Shown here piece after piece: positions 48,266 to 58,900 of a DNA stretch of 64,000 nucleotides. The stretch is from NCBI GenBank assembly GCA_037577475.1, contig CM075206.1:5551459-5615458 (forward strand), in the 5' to 3' direction. The notes beneath the pieces were generated by a model. That model did no database searches. It was given only the letters and a program-made list of their open reading frames with translations, and had not been told where the DNA came from. The first letter of the stretch is position 1. Each line of letters starts with the position of its first letter. The position numbers were made by a program, and so were the translations under genes. This DNA is from Chaunax sp. Z400. Taxonomy: Eukaryota > Chordata > Actinopteri > Lophiiformes > Chaunacidae.

Positions 48266-49895
48266 TCACTTAGCTGTGTGGCTTTCATTTCTGCTTCCCT
48301 GAAAGGACAGGATTACCAACCATTAAATAATACATCATAAAATATTTAGTTATATAATTGCCATGGACATGCAGGTTTCGAGGTTTTTCATAAATTCTAT
48401 TTATTCTGCAAAAACCTTGTGCATCAATTGTGATTAGTGGTGAACTGTTTTTACCTGTTTCACAATTCCATCAGTTTGCTCTGGCTGAAAATCACCATTA
48501 CGCTCTAAAGGTGTGAAGATACCTGTAAACTAAAGGAAAGAGAAGAAATCTGGAATTTACAGTAATACTATGATTAAGTACGTTAAGTCTGAAGATTATT
48601 TTTTCCAAAATATATATTAATTCCGTATGATGACACCTTGTTTCTTAGTATGTTATTGTGACTTATAACCCTACTCATCCACACATTGTGATCAAAATCT
48701 GACTTTCATTTGTTGATGCAAACTCAAACCTTCAAGTCTCAATTCTTCAGTGACTCATCATTATAATGTAGATTTTTTTTTCTTCCTGCTATTACAACCG
48801 CCGACCACAAGGTGGCAATGTTGCTGCACAACACAATAATGAGCACGAAGCGCGTTCCAGATGAAAAACATTTCAAATGTCGGGGAAATCAAACAGAAGT
48901 TATTGGAAATTGGGTCAACGTTTGTTGCAGACACAAAAGACTTACTTGTTGTGTAATCTGTCACAGCAAACGTAGAAGATGAGATTTAACTGTGCAAATG
49001 TTGCATTAGCAATCAAGCTATTCAACATTGTAGAGAAATTCATATTTATATACAAAAACACATTTTTAAAAAGTTTTGAGATGTTTTTTTAAAAATATGT
49101 CTACTTATTTCACTTTGACTGCAAAACCTCTATAACCACTAATAGGTAGCCTCTACTTACAGAAGAACTCTCTTTTTCCTGCTGTCACTTTTTCTACTTA
49201 CCTTTTGTTGGTGTCGCAGGTTATCTTGCCAACTTCTTTGTAGTGGCTCTCCGTCTCCGTTAGGCCGCTGAAATTGAAACAAGCACTTAAATTAAAGGGA
49301 ACTGGCTACTCTATATACAAGCTTAACTAGCTTAACTAAAGACATAACATTGCCTGTTTGAATAATATCCTTTTGCCTTTTTGTTTATTCTGCTTCAGCA
49401 AGGTCATTGACATAAGATTGTAAACAAGGCAAAAAAACAAAAACAAAAAGTTACATAGAGATAAATACACCATCTTATCACTGATTCTTGGGGAAAGGTA
49501 AAAAAAATTTTTCATTTTGAATTGTTAATTTACGTCAAAGTTTAAATCTAAAGTCTGATTCTACAACCATGTTTAAAACTTACATCTGTGTTAAGTAATA
49601 GTCTGGCAATGTTAAATGTACAGCAGCAAACTAAATGACAATGAAAAGATGAATGTATAATACCTTTTCAACTCTTGCTAACACAAAGCCAGTTGCAGAA
49701 ATTCAAATAATTGCAAAGTTAGTAAAAAAATAAGTGAGGGTCAGAGTAATACATTAAAATCACATAAAATACACAGAGTAATAGCAATTTTAAATCAATT
49801 GTTTCCTTTTCAGGAATTCTACCAATCTTAACACACTGTCTTACCGAGTCCACAAGAATGAATCCCACCAAACATAGTAGTGTAAGACCTCTCAT
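48266..49895 (-). CDS. Unrecognised small secreted protein, copy 1 (hand-built gene model)
   Basis: Six minus-strand exons in transcription order: 49895-49845, 49677-49664, 49602-49584, 49267-49202, 48529-48455, 48298-48266 (TGA). They total 258 nt, 85 residues. Exon 1 is exactly 17 codons, MRGLTLLCLVGFILVDS, a good signal peptide with donor tcg|gtaaga. Exon 4 (22 codons, starting RPNGDGEPLQ) has strong sites (caatttcag, aag|gtaagt). Exon 5 gives FTGIFTPLERNGDFQPEQ and more; exon 6 gives GSRNESHTAK with an Asn-Glu-Ser sequon. The mature part has no cysteine. The 14- and 19-nt exons 2 and 3 (QELKRLLLNTD) are the weakest part; skipping both keeps the frame (74 residues). A poly(A) signal lies 113 bases after the stop. 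Only about 193 bp of native upstream DNA remain before the duplication joint. I recognise no family. Phase-0 short exons recall SCPP genes, but that is speculation. Confidence 0.58.
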
Positions 49896-50482
49896 CTCGA
49901 ACTTTAATTAGCCTCCAATCTTAAACACCTGCTTTAAAGCATCTATGTCAGTAGGTGGAGTCTGTTACACATCTGCAAAAAAGGTTGTGCTTTAGTTATA
50001 GCTTAATATCAAAGTCCAACTCTGTGTATTTGTTGACAAATGTGGAAATGTTTACTCAGACAAGGTCTACCTATTGTTGGGTGTTCTGGCCCATTCATGT
50101 GCTAACATAACGTTTTTGTCATTGGCCTTGTGTTCGCATGGGCTAGCTGTCATTCCCGTCTTTGGATGGTGGCTGTCCAACTAGGCCGAGCCGCCATTTG
50201 TCACCAGTTTGGGTTGACTGCCTTTTAACAGCAAATGACAGTAAGATATGATTGTCTGACACAGCTAAGATATCCAGTATAAGGTCAAACATCTTGTTAC
50301 CCTGGTGGGTAACGTCGATCCAAACTGTTATGGCCTGTGTAAACATTTCGTGGGAAGACCTTGCCAGAGTGCAGATGTTTTTTTAAAAGAGAGCTTCTCT
50401 AAATTAAATTTCACCAAAAAAAAAGGAAATTATTAACATCTGACTGAAATGTGTTTTGACGTAATGTTTTCTTTCTTCCAAG

Positions 50483-52390
50483 GAGGATGAGGAATGGAAA
50501 GAGTTTGAGCAGAAAGAAGTGGACTACAGCGGGCTCCGGCTCCAAGCTTTACAGATGAGGTGAGATTAAAATACATTTTGGTTGTCATGAGTCTTTGTGG
50601 ACATGAGGAGTTGTTTGCATTGCAGCCTTGATGCTATCAAGTAGGCAATAAGACCATGGTCCCTATGACTTGTCCCCCATCAACACTTAAAAATAATATT
50701 ATTTAACCATGGCTGAACTGCAAGTATTTGCATGAGAATAAAACCTTCCTGTACTCAGGCCCATTGTTTTTATGTAACTGCCAGTATTTATTGATTGTGG
50801 GGCAAATTCATTGAGAGAGCAATGATGCAGTTGATACTGGCTCCAGATCATCCAGATTTTCTTCAGTTACGATGAAATGGCAATTATGTCAAATTTATCA
50901 AGTATTGTACTGGACTTGTGGTGTAATGCAGTACTGAAAAACACAGCTGGAAATAAACTGTTAGTAAGAAAATTATTATTTTTCTTATTAATCTTAATAT
51001 GTTTACGCTAACACTATGTATGTTTCAATTTTTAGCAGCAGCAGTTTATATATCTATCATTGATTTTAGATGTAATTTTAAATGAATTAACAAATCTTCT
51101 TATTTTATGATGAAAGTCCCAGATAACTCATCATGCATTCACCTCCGCTCAACTGTCTTCTTCCTGTTTGCAGTGACGAGAAAGAGGAAGAGGAGTACGA
51201 GAAGGAGGAGGTTGGTGAGGATGGAGAGATCATTCTGGTCAGTACAGACAAAGTGTCAGGTCCTTGGAACAAGTCGGGTGCTGCTCCCGCTCCTGCACCT
51301 GTGGGTGAGTAAAGTAACTTCAGCACTTGCTGATTGTGGGATACGATAGAGGCATCTCAGACTATTTTTATGCCCTCTCACCAGCTGCAGCCATTGCCAA
51401 AGGCATTTGTTTTAGGGTTATCTGTTTGATAACATTTGGCCAGATAGCTGGCCATCAGGCTCTTTAATTTAGAAACTTGATGCCTTTTTTTTTCTTTTTC
51501 TTTCATGGTGATGACACTCTGCATAGATTTATGGACAAGAAGCGATAGGTTGTGGTCCTCATTTAAAATTTCTATATAAAGTGGCCTTACTAATAGGAAC
51601 TGCTATGTCATCTGAAGAGAACTTTGCTTGTCGTCTCACGGGCTGCTGCTTGCCTCTGGATCTCCAATCTGACAGAAAAAAAACCTGCATACAAATGAAA
51701 AAAATCCTTTTGTTCAATAATACTGTTGTAATTTGCCTGATGATACTAACTATTTTTCATATCCACTGTTTGGTTTTGCTGCCCTTGTTTTATTTTAATC
51801 TGAGCAAAAGAGAAATTAAAGCTTGTGTCTAATCCTAAACCATCTTCTGGTAACAAATGCTTTACTGTGGTTTGACACCAGACGGTCACAGATGTGACAG
51901 TATCAAGACAAATGTTGGGACATCACTCCAAAAGCATATTTGTTTAGGTTGTTTGGCCATATAGAGGTCACAACTTTTTATAGTTTGTCGTGAAGTGGTA
52001 CATCTCAGCCCCAGTTTTAACAATTCTTTTCTTTTTAATTAAGGCTTTTCCTCTTAAACATGCTGGGTCACCCCTCACTGCAGTCAATTAGAACAGATCA
52101 CTTGTGTAAAATGTAATTTCCAGAGAGTTACAGCAACTACGTCTGCAAAAACAAATTCACCAAAATCCACTCACCAGACAGTGGTGTGCCCAGTTAAAAC
52201 AAATGTTTTTTACTACAAGCATAATTTTGATTAGAGGTGAAGAACTGGATTTATGTTCTGTGTCTGTCCTTTCCATAAAAGGTAACAGGGAGCGTTGATT
52301 CCTGCTGGAGCACTTTGGGTGGATTTGGATGATATTTGTTACAAAAAGAGAAGAGCCTAACACAAATAAAGTGATCCTTGTGAATTAAGT
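50483..52390 (+). pseudogene. cdv3: cdv3 partial duplicate: exons 2 and 3 plus 3' UTR remnant
   Basis: Exons at 50483-50559 and 51174-51304 are identical in sequence to cdv3 exons 2 and 3 and keep their acceptor and donor sites. There is no exon 1 or promoter upstream, and exons 4-5 with the stop are deleted, so the exon-3 donor has no cdv3 partner downstream. The old 3' UTR from 51448 on, including the AATAAA near 52365, survives. The fragment cannot encode CDV3. It could only be expressed by read-through from the intact gene, as extra exons or through back-splicing. Confidence 0.9.
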
Positions 52391-52647
52391 CTTGTCTGAA
52401 TTTTTAAACATTGAAAATTGATGTGTCTCTTTGCAGAAACAATGTTTATTTGTCAACACGTGTGTTAACCTGCTCTCCTTCCCATAATCTCACTGAATTT
52501 TCTTGGTGTCTTATTTTGTCAGAGTACTGTTGATTTTGACAAATAGAGTGAATTATCAAAACCTCTTTGGAAAAAGATGATAAAGTTGACCATTTACCAA
52601 GTATATTAAAAAAAATAAACTTTTCTCTTACAACAGACTTGAAATGT

Positions 52648-52653
52648 TTATTT
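52648..52653 (-). terminator. Poly(A) signal of the small secreted-protein gene, copy 2
   Basis: Minus-strand AATAAA equivalent to 48148-48153 in copy 1, here next to an 11-base rather than 13-base G run. Confidence 0.5.
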
Positions 52654-52763
52654 TGGGGGGGGGGGCAGTGACACTAGCAGAACCATTACGGTTTCCATCA
52701 TTCCATCTTCATCATCCATCCTAAATTGTGTCAAGGATTGAATCCATGTTGCCAACTCTTCAT

Positions 52764-54386
52764 TCACTTAGCTGTGTGGCTTTCATTTCTGCTTCCCTGA
52801 AAGGACAGGATTACCAACCATTAAATAATACATCATAAAATATTTAGTTATATAATTGCCATGGACATGCAGGTTTCGAGGTTTTTCATAAATTCTATTT
52901 ATTCTGCAAAAACCTTGTGCATCAATTGTGATTAGTGGTGAACTGTTTTTACCTGTTTCACAATTCCATCAGTTTGCTCTGGCTGAAAATCACCATTACG
53001 CTCTAAAGGTGTAAAGATACCTGTAAACTAAAGGAAAGAGAAGAAATCTGGAATTTACAGTAATACTATGATTAAGTACGTTAAGTCTGAAGATTATTTT
53101 TTCCAAAATATATATTAATTCCGTATGATGACACCTTGTTTCTTAGTATGTTATTGTGACTTATAACCCTACTCATCCACACATTGTGATCAAAATCTGA
53201 CTTTCATTTGTTGATGCAAACTCAAACCTTCAAGTCTCAATTCTTCAGTGACTCATCATTATAATGTAGATTTTTTTTCTTCCTGCTATTACAACCGCCG
53301 ACCACAAGGTGGCAATGTTGCTGCACAACACAATAATGAGCACGAAGCGCGTTCCAGATGAAAAAGATTTCAAATGTCGGGGAAATCAAACAGAAGTTAT
53401 TGGAAATTGGGTCAACGTTTGTTGCAGACACAAAAGACTTACTTGTTGTGTAATCTGTCACAGCAAACGTAGAAGATGAGATTTAACTGTGCAAATGTTG
53501 CATTAGCAATCAAGCTATTCAACATTGTAGAGAAATTCATATTTATATACAAAAACACATTTTTTAAAAGTTTTGAGATGTTTTTTTTAAATATGTCTAC
53601 TTATTTCACTTTGACTGCAAAACCTCTATAACCACTAATAGGTAGCCTCTACTTACAGAAGAACTCTCTTTTTCCTGCTGTCACTTTTTCTACTTACCTT
53701 TGGTTGCTGTCGAAGGTTATATTGACACTCTATTTGAAGTGGCTCTCTGTCTCCGTTAGGCCGCTGAAATTGAAACAAGCACTTAAATTAAAGGGAACTG
53801 GCTACTCTATATACAAGCTTAACTAGCTTAACTAAAGACATAACATTGCCTGTTTGAATAATATCCTTTTGCCTTTTTGTTTATTCTGCTTCAGCAAGGT
53901 CATTGACATAAGATTGTAAACAAGGCAAAAAAACAAAAACAAAAAGTTACATAGAGATAAATACACCATCTTATCACTGATTCTTGGGGAAAGGTAAAAA
54001 AAAAAATTTCATTTTGAATTGTTAATTTACGTCAAAGTTTAAATCTAAAGTCTGATTCTACAACCATGTTTAAAACTTACATCTGTGTTAAGTAATAGTC
54101 TGGCAATGTTAAATGTACAGCAGCAAACTAAATGTATGTGTGAATGTATAATACCTTTTCAACTCTTGCTAACACAAAGCAAGTTGCAGAAATTCAAATA
54201 ATTGCAAAGTTAGTAAAAAAATAAGTGAGGGTCAGAGTAATACATTAAAATCACATAAAATACACAGAGCAATAGCAATTTTAAATCAGTTGTTTCCTTT
54301 TCAGGAATTCTACCAATCTTAACACACTGTCTTACCGAGTCCACAAGAATGAATCCCACCAAACATAGTAGTGTAAGACCTCTCAT
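52764..54386 (-). CDS. Unrecognised small secreted protein, copy 2 (paralogue with a divergent exon)
   Basis: Same six-exon model: 54386-54336, 54168-54155, 54099-54081, 53763-53698, 53027-52953, 52796-52764 (TGA), again 85 residues. Exons 1, 2, 3, 5 and 6 encode the same residues as copy 1. Exon 4 differs at seven residues: G34R, R39I, S40E, W41C, D43Y, H47Q, Q49P. There are two further silent changes and no indel, stop or splice-site change. Copy 2 thereby gains a single cysteine. This copy keeps the continuous upstream DNA toward kif9, so it probably has the ancestral promoter. The poly(A) signal is at 52648-52653 (minus). Existence of the gene is inferred from open, phase-consistent exons and the exon-limited divergence; function unknown. 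Confidence 0.58.
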
Positions 54387-54579
54387 CTCGAACTTTAATT
54401 AGCCTCCAATCTTAAACACCTGCTTTAAAGCATCTATGTCAGTAGGTGGAGTCTGTTACACATCTGCAAAAAAGGTTGTGCTTTAGTTATAGCTTAATAT
54501 CAAAGTCCAACTCTGTGTATTTGTTGACAAATGTGGAAATGTTTACTCAGACAAGGTCTACCTATTGTTGGGTGTTCTG

Positions 54580-55154
54580 CACCTCATTTTGAAGTAGTGT
54601 TGTGCTCACAATTGGCTACAAGAAATGAAATGCATTATCCTTAGAATAAAGAATATTTAACCTTAAACCATATACAAGTATTTAAGTGTAATTTAAGCTT
54701 GTTACTAATCTGAAACCATCCTATATTTGACTTTTATATTTTTTATACAAACAATATAAGCGCATATAGATGAAGATTGTATGCCAAATACCAAATCTGA
54801 GTACAATGAATCATAATACTGGCAAGAGAGAGAGAGTACTTTAATACATATCTTGTGACACTTCCCATATAAAACAGTTTTGGGAAGGAGTCATTTGAAT
54901 GAATAATAGTCTCAGCTGCATATAATAATGTTATGCAGTTTAGTCATTACACAATTCAGGGTATACCACAATGAAACGCAATTGTACACCAGCTGTTGTG
55001 TGGTTGTTCAAATGAAAAAATAAAATGTATCACTAGTAATTAACAAGCCTTCATAGGTAGAACGAGATAAGGATAATGCAAATGACATAATATTATGTAT
55101 GAACGGATTTGTAGGTGATGATTTTGCTGATTGTTTTTGTAAATTTTATCAGTA
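54580..55154. other. Spacer between duplication end and kif9 promoter
   Basis: AT-rich, with no coding exon seen. It is the upstream region of both kif9 (+) and copy 2 of the small secreted gene (-), whose start codons are about 1.0 kb apart in divergent orientation. Confidence 0.5.
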
Positions 55155-55395
55155 ATTCACCTTTTGAAAAAGTCGCTCAGGTGGGAATGCAGGCGCGCGC
55201 ACGGTGTCGGTTGCCATGACGCTGAGTGGAAACCACAGAAGAAGAGACCGGAGGACTGTTGGAAGTGAGCTGAAATGACCAGCTCTCTTCGGAAAACCCC
55301 ACTTTCGAGTAGCTCGGGTTGATTTAATTGATTTATTTGTACAGTCTGAAATAAGTTGTGAGGTGGTTGACTTAAGTTTAATTCCTTATCGTCGT
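55155..55395 (+). promoter_or_regulatory. kif9: kif9 promoter/5' UTR with an RFX X-box-like half site
   Basis: A GC-rich island (gcaggcgcgcgcacggtgtc) just upstream of kif9. At 55210-55220 it carries GTTGCCATGAC, matching the left half of the RFX X-box (GTTGCC-AT-GGCAAC). RFX factors drive ciliary genes and KIF9 is an axonemal kinesin, so an X-box is expected here. The right half is poor. Motif presence is direct; regulation is inference. Confidence 0.5.
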
Positions 55396-55919
55396 ATGAA
55401 TGACGTGCTAACAAGTGCTATGAAGACTCACAGCAGTGATGTCGGAGTGTTTGTCCGAATCAGACCAACAGCTAACTTCGCCCAAGACCTTATTGAATGT
55501 CTTCCAGACGGACAGGTGAATAAAACTTCTTTTCGCTATCTGTTACCACCAGCTACATTTTATTTTGAATTTAGAAAGGAGAGTTACAGGTTGGTTTTCT
55601 TTGGCTGAGGTTAAATTAAAACTTTAAGCTAACCGTTACTTATATTAGTATCTCTTCTTAATAAGGGCTGGCGCTGTCATGAAGTCACCTAGCTTCGTCA
55701 TTTCCGGTGGCATCCCCCATCTGAAAAGCAAAATGGCATTCGTTTATTATTTCTGATTTTTTTTTTGATGAAGTACAAAAAATATAGTTTGAAATTTTGT
55801 GTAATTGTCGATTATTGCATAAAAAAACTTTACTTCATTCATCTACCAGGTTTTTTGGTGCTCAGGCATGTAATGCATATGAAATAATTTATCTGCAAAA
55901 ATTGTCTGATGCATATTAA

Positions 55920-55950
<31 letters not shown>

Positions 55951-58900
55951 ATGTTAGAGTCAATGTAAGAGAGAGAATGTTAGAAAGTTAGAGAGAATGT
56001 TCCCTTGAGTTTTATTAATCATTAAACTTCTGCTACCACAGCATGTCTGATTTAGACCATTTCTATATGTGGTCTTAAATCAGATGCGTATCTGAGTCCT
56101 GATGATGTGACAGCAGTGTGAAAAGTCACCAAACACACATGCCTACATCACTATTTCATTCATTTTTAACAATGACATTTTCTGTTAAGCAGCTTGTCAC
56201 ATGTGGGTCCCATACAAAGATGGATGTTAACAGTCGAGGCAAAAAATCAGATCTGAGAAAAAAATCAGAATTATGTCACTCTCAACTGCAGAGAGAAGGC
56301 ATACCTTCATCAACGCCACTGTCACTAAAACCTGAACAATCGGATATAGTTTCCAGGCCATGTCAAAAATCTGCCTCGTGCCAAATGAATACCACCTAAT
56401 TCTTTGGCCCTGGAGACCTACTGCTAGCATTTGGAATCGTGTTTATCATCAGTAGTTTGAGTTAACAACAAAAATATGATTATCCATAATGGCGGATCTG
56501 GATGTTTTTTCTTCTTCTCGATATATAATTTCTGACCTCTCACACTGGGTTGGCTAAAACAAGCAATGTAATGACATCATGTTGGGCTCCAGGACTTTAA
56601 GACTTTTCTTTCACAATTTTCTGATATTTTATGTACCAAACAATTAAATTGAGTAGTAAGACTAATGGAGATGTAATACAACAGCACTACAATAAATCCA
56701 GCTGTCATGAAGACTATGATACTTTTTTTAAGGCGCTTGGTGTTGTTTTCCTTAATTTATCATCTATAAAAAGATGCATACATTAATAGTCACTGAATTA
56801 CAACACATACATATCCATGATGGATATCCTTACCCCATATATTATTATAACTTAAATGGAGAAAGTGTGTATTCACTCTCATGTGCTATCTAATATACAT
56901 TGCATCACATTTCAGATATTCATGCAATATTTGCCAGTCTGTGGCATAATTGCAATTAATGCATTAGCTTTGTGCTTGAAAATGATTCATTTTTCTGTTT
57001 TGTCCATCAGACAGTGAACATCCATCACAGGAGAAACTCCTGGAAGCCCCCTGGCTCCAGGAAAAGTCAGACAAGCTCCTGGTCATTCCGGCTGGACGGC
57101 ATCCTGCAGGATGTGTCTCAGGAGGATTTTTATGCTCGAGTGTGCCGACAGGTGGTGCTAGGAGCCCTGGATGGCTATAATGGTAGCTGTTTATCTACAT
57201 AGAACTGTGTTTAATCAAGCATTAACACCAGAGAAGAATATCCAACTTAATGTCAACACACTGTAGGTCTGTTGTTTTTCTGCTGTGACTAACTCAGACA
57301 GTAAAATGGACCCGTTGTCCACTTTTGGAGAATTTCATTTATTCACCAAGAAATGTGTTTTTAATCGTTTGCTGTGTGTTTTACCAGGTACTGTGATGTG
57401 TTTTGGGCAGACAGGTGCAGGGAAGACCTACACCATGACAGGATCTACAGAATCATACAAGCAGAGAGGCATCATTCCTCGTGCCCTTCAGGAGGTAACT
57501 TGCATTGTGTGAAACTTTTTTCTTTCTTTTTTTTAATCTCTGAAACACACTGACTGCTCCACCTTTGTAAATATGATTTTTGAATGTCTAATATGATATT
57601 CAGGTGTTTCAGGAGGTGGAGAAAAGGACAGAGGATTTATTCACCGTGCACCTGTCCTACCTGGAGATCTACAATGAGACCCTGGTGGACCAGCTGTCAT
57701 CACTGCGAGGCAAACCACATCCATCTCCTCATGGTATGGTGGTGATGGAGGAACCAAACAGAGGGGTGTTCATTAGAGGACTGTCTCTTCACCCTGTCCA
57801 CAGCGAGGAGGAGGCTCTCAACTTACTGTTTGAGGTGTGTGGTCTTAGGCTTGGAGCTGTAAACCCTTGTCCAACATAAAGGAGTAATTATGCAACAAAG
57901 ATGTGAAACTTAAATCTATATTGATCCATATTCATTTCTATGACCGTCTGGACGAATAATTGAAAGTTGAACCTTCCTAAAGCTGATCTTTCTTTACTCA
58001 GGGTGAGATGAATCGCATTGTCGGATCTCATGCCTTAAATAAGAACTCTTCTAGGTCTCACAGTATCTTCACGCTGCAGATAGAGGTACGAGTCCAGTCG
58101 CCTTCAACTGTTAACTATATTGTTTACTATGGTCTTGGTGCACACATATGTCTGTTCCCACAGATTATTTTAAACAGGACAAAATGCATCTCTCTTTCAC
58201 AGTCTCACTCGAGGACTCTGTCTGATGCTAAGTACGTCACCTCCAAGCTGAATCTGGTGGATTTGGCGGGATCAGAGAGGCTGGGGAAGACCGGGGTCAG
58301 TTTTACAATGTCTGATTTTCTCTTAACCGCTTGCAAAACATGTCAGACTACATTACAAATTCATTTAGAATGTTTGAGAGAGAGAAATAGTGCCTTTCTA
58401 TATGTTTTGCCATGTCATTTAACCTTTTTCCCCACATTGTCACCTTCCTCTTCTACCAGTCAGAGGGTCAGATGTTAAAGGAAGCTGCCTACATCAACAG
58501 GTCCTTGTCGTTTCTGGAGCAGGCCATCCTGGCCCTGGCAGACCGTCGCAGAGACCACATTCCCTTCAGACAGAGTAAACTCACACATGCTCTAAAAGAC
58601 TCACTGGGTGAGACTGCCAGGCCGTTGGTTTTTAGCAGTACAGTTAGCAAGTATTTGATAGTTTACGTCTAGCTGTGATGCAATACTTGTGCAACATAGT
58701 AGATATCTATTTTCGTAGGAGGTAACTGCAACACTGTGCTTGTGGCCAACATCTACGGCGAGGCTGCACAGATAGAAGAAACAGTAAGCAGTGAATTACA
58801 TGATATACAACAGGACGCAGTCCTATTCTTGTTGTACATGGTGTCATTTAGGCTCTGGATGATGATTAATGTTGTTTGCAGCTCTCTACTCTGCGTTTTG

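Larger units (their letters stand above)
43957..50088 (+). repeat. Tandem direct duplication, copy 1 (6.13 kb, complete)
   Basis: The sequence from ggcccattcatgtgctaaca (43957) recurs at 50088, and the end of this unit (ctattgttgggtgttctg, ending 50088) recurs ending at 54579. The unit starts inside cdv3 intron 1 and runs through cdv3 exons 2-5, its 3' UTR and the whole minus-strand small secreted-protein gene. The copies share about 99.7% of bases outside one exon. The join shows at most one base of microhomology (the g at 50088). A real recent duplication and an assembly duplication of two haplotypes are both possible. Confidence 0.95.
50089..54579 (+). repeat. Tandem direct duplication, copy 2 (4.49 kb, with 1,636-bp internal deletion)
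   Basis: Same as copy 1 except that bases equivalent to 45312-46947 are missing. The junction at 51446-51448 (ccagatag|ctggccatca) joins ccagatag (45304-45311) to ctggctatca (46948 on), with a 2-base overlap (ag) at the breakpoint. The deletion removes cdv3 exons 4 and 5, the stop codon and the first part of the 3' UTR. Offsets run +6131 to +6136 left of the deletion and +4500 falling to +4491 right of it, from small indels in homopolymers and one short indel near 54134. Confidence 0.95.

Noticed and set aside
47946..48269. 107-codon minus-strand open frame just after the secreted gene's stop
   Set aside because: It has no ATG start at its 5' end, runs through the homopolymeric G/C tract as poly-Pro, and would be frameshifted by the shorter tract in copy 2. 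It is best read as 3' UTR.
48761..48964. Minus-strand frame MTDYTTSK... repeated at 53237-53461
   Set aside because: It falls in the intron between exons 4 and 5 of the secreted gene. The two copies have different ends because of a homopolymer indel, so there is no sign of coding constraint.
49441..49500. A further minus-strand exon between exons 3 and 4 of the secreted gene
   Set aside because: The apparent gaaag|gta donor is on the + strand. Read on the minus strand, the candidate segment runs into TGA/TAA in the required frame.
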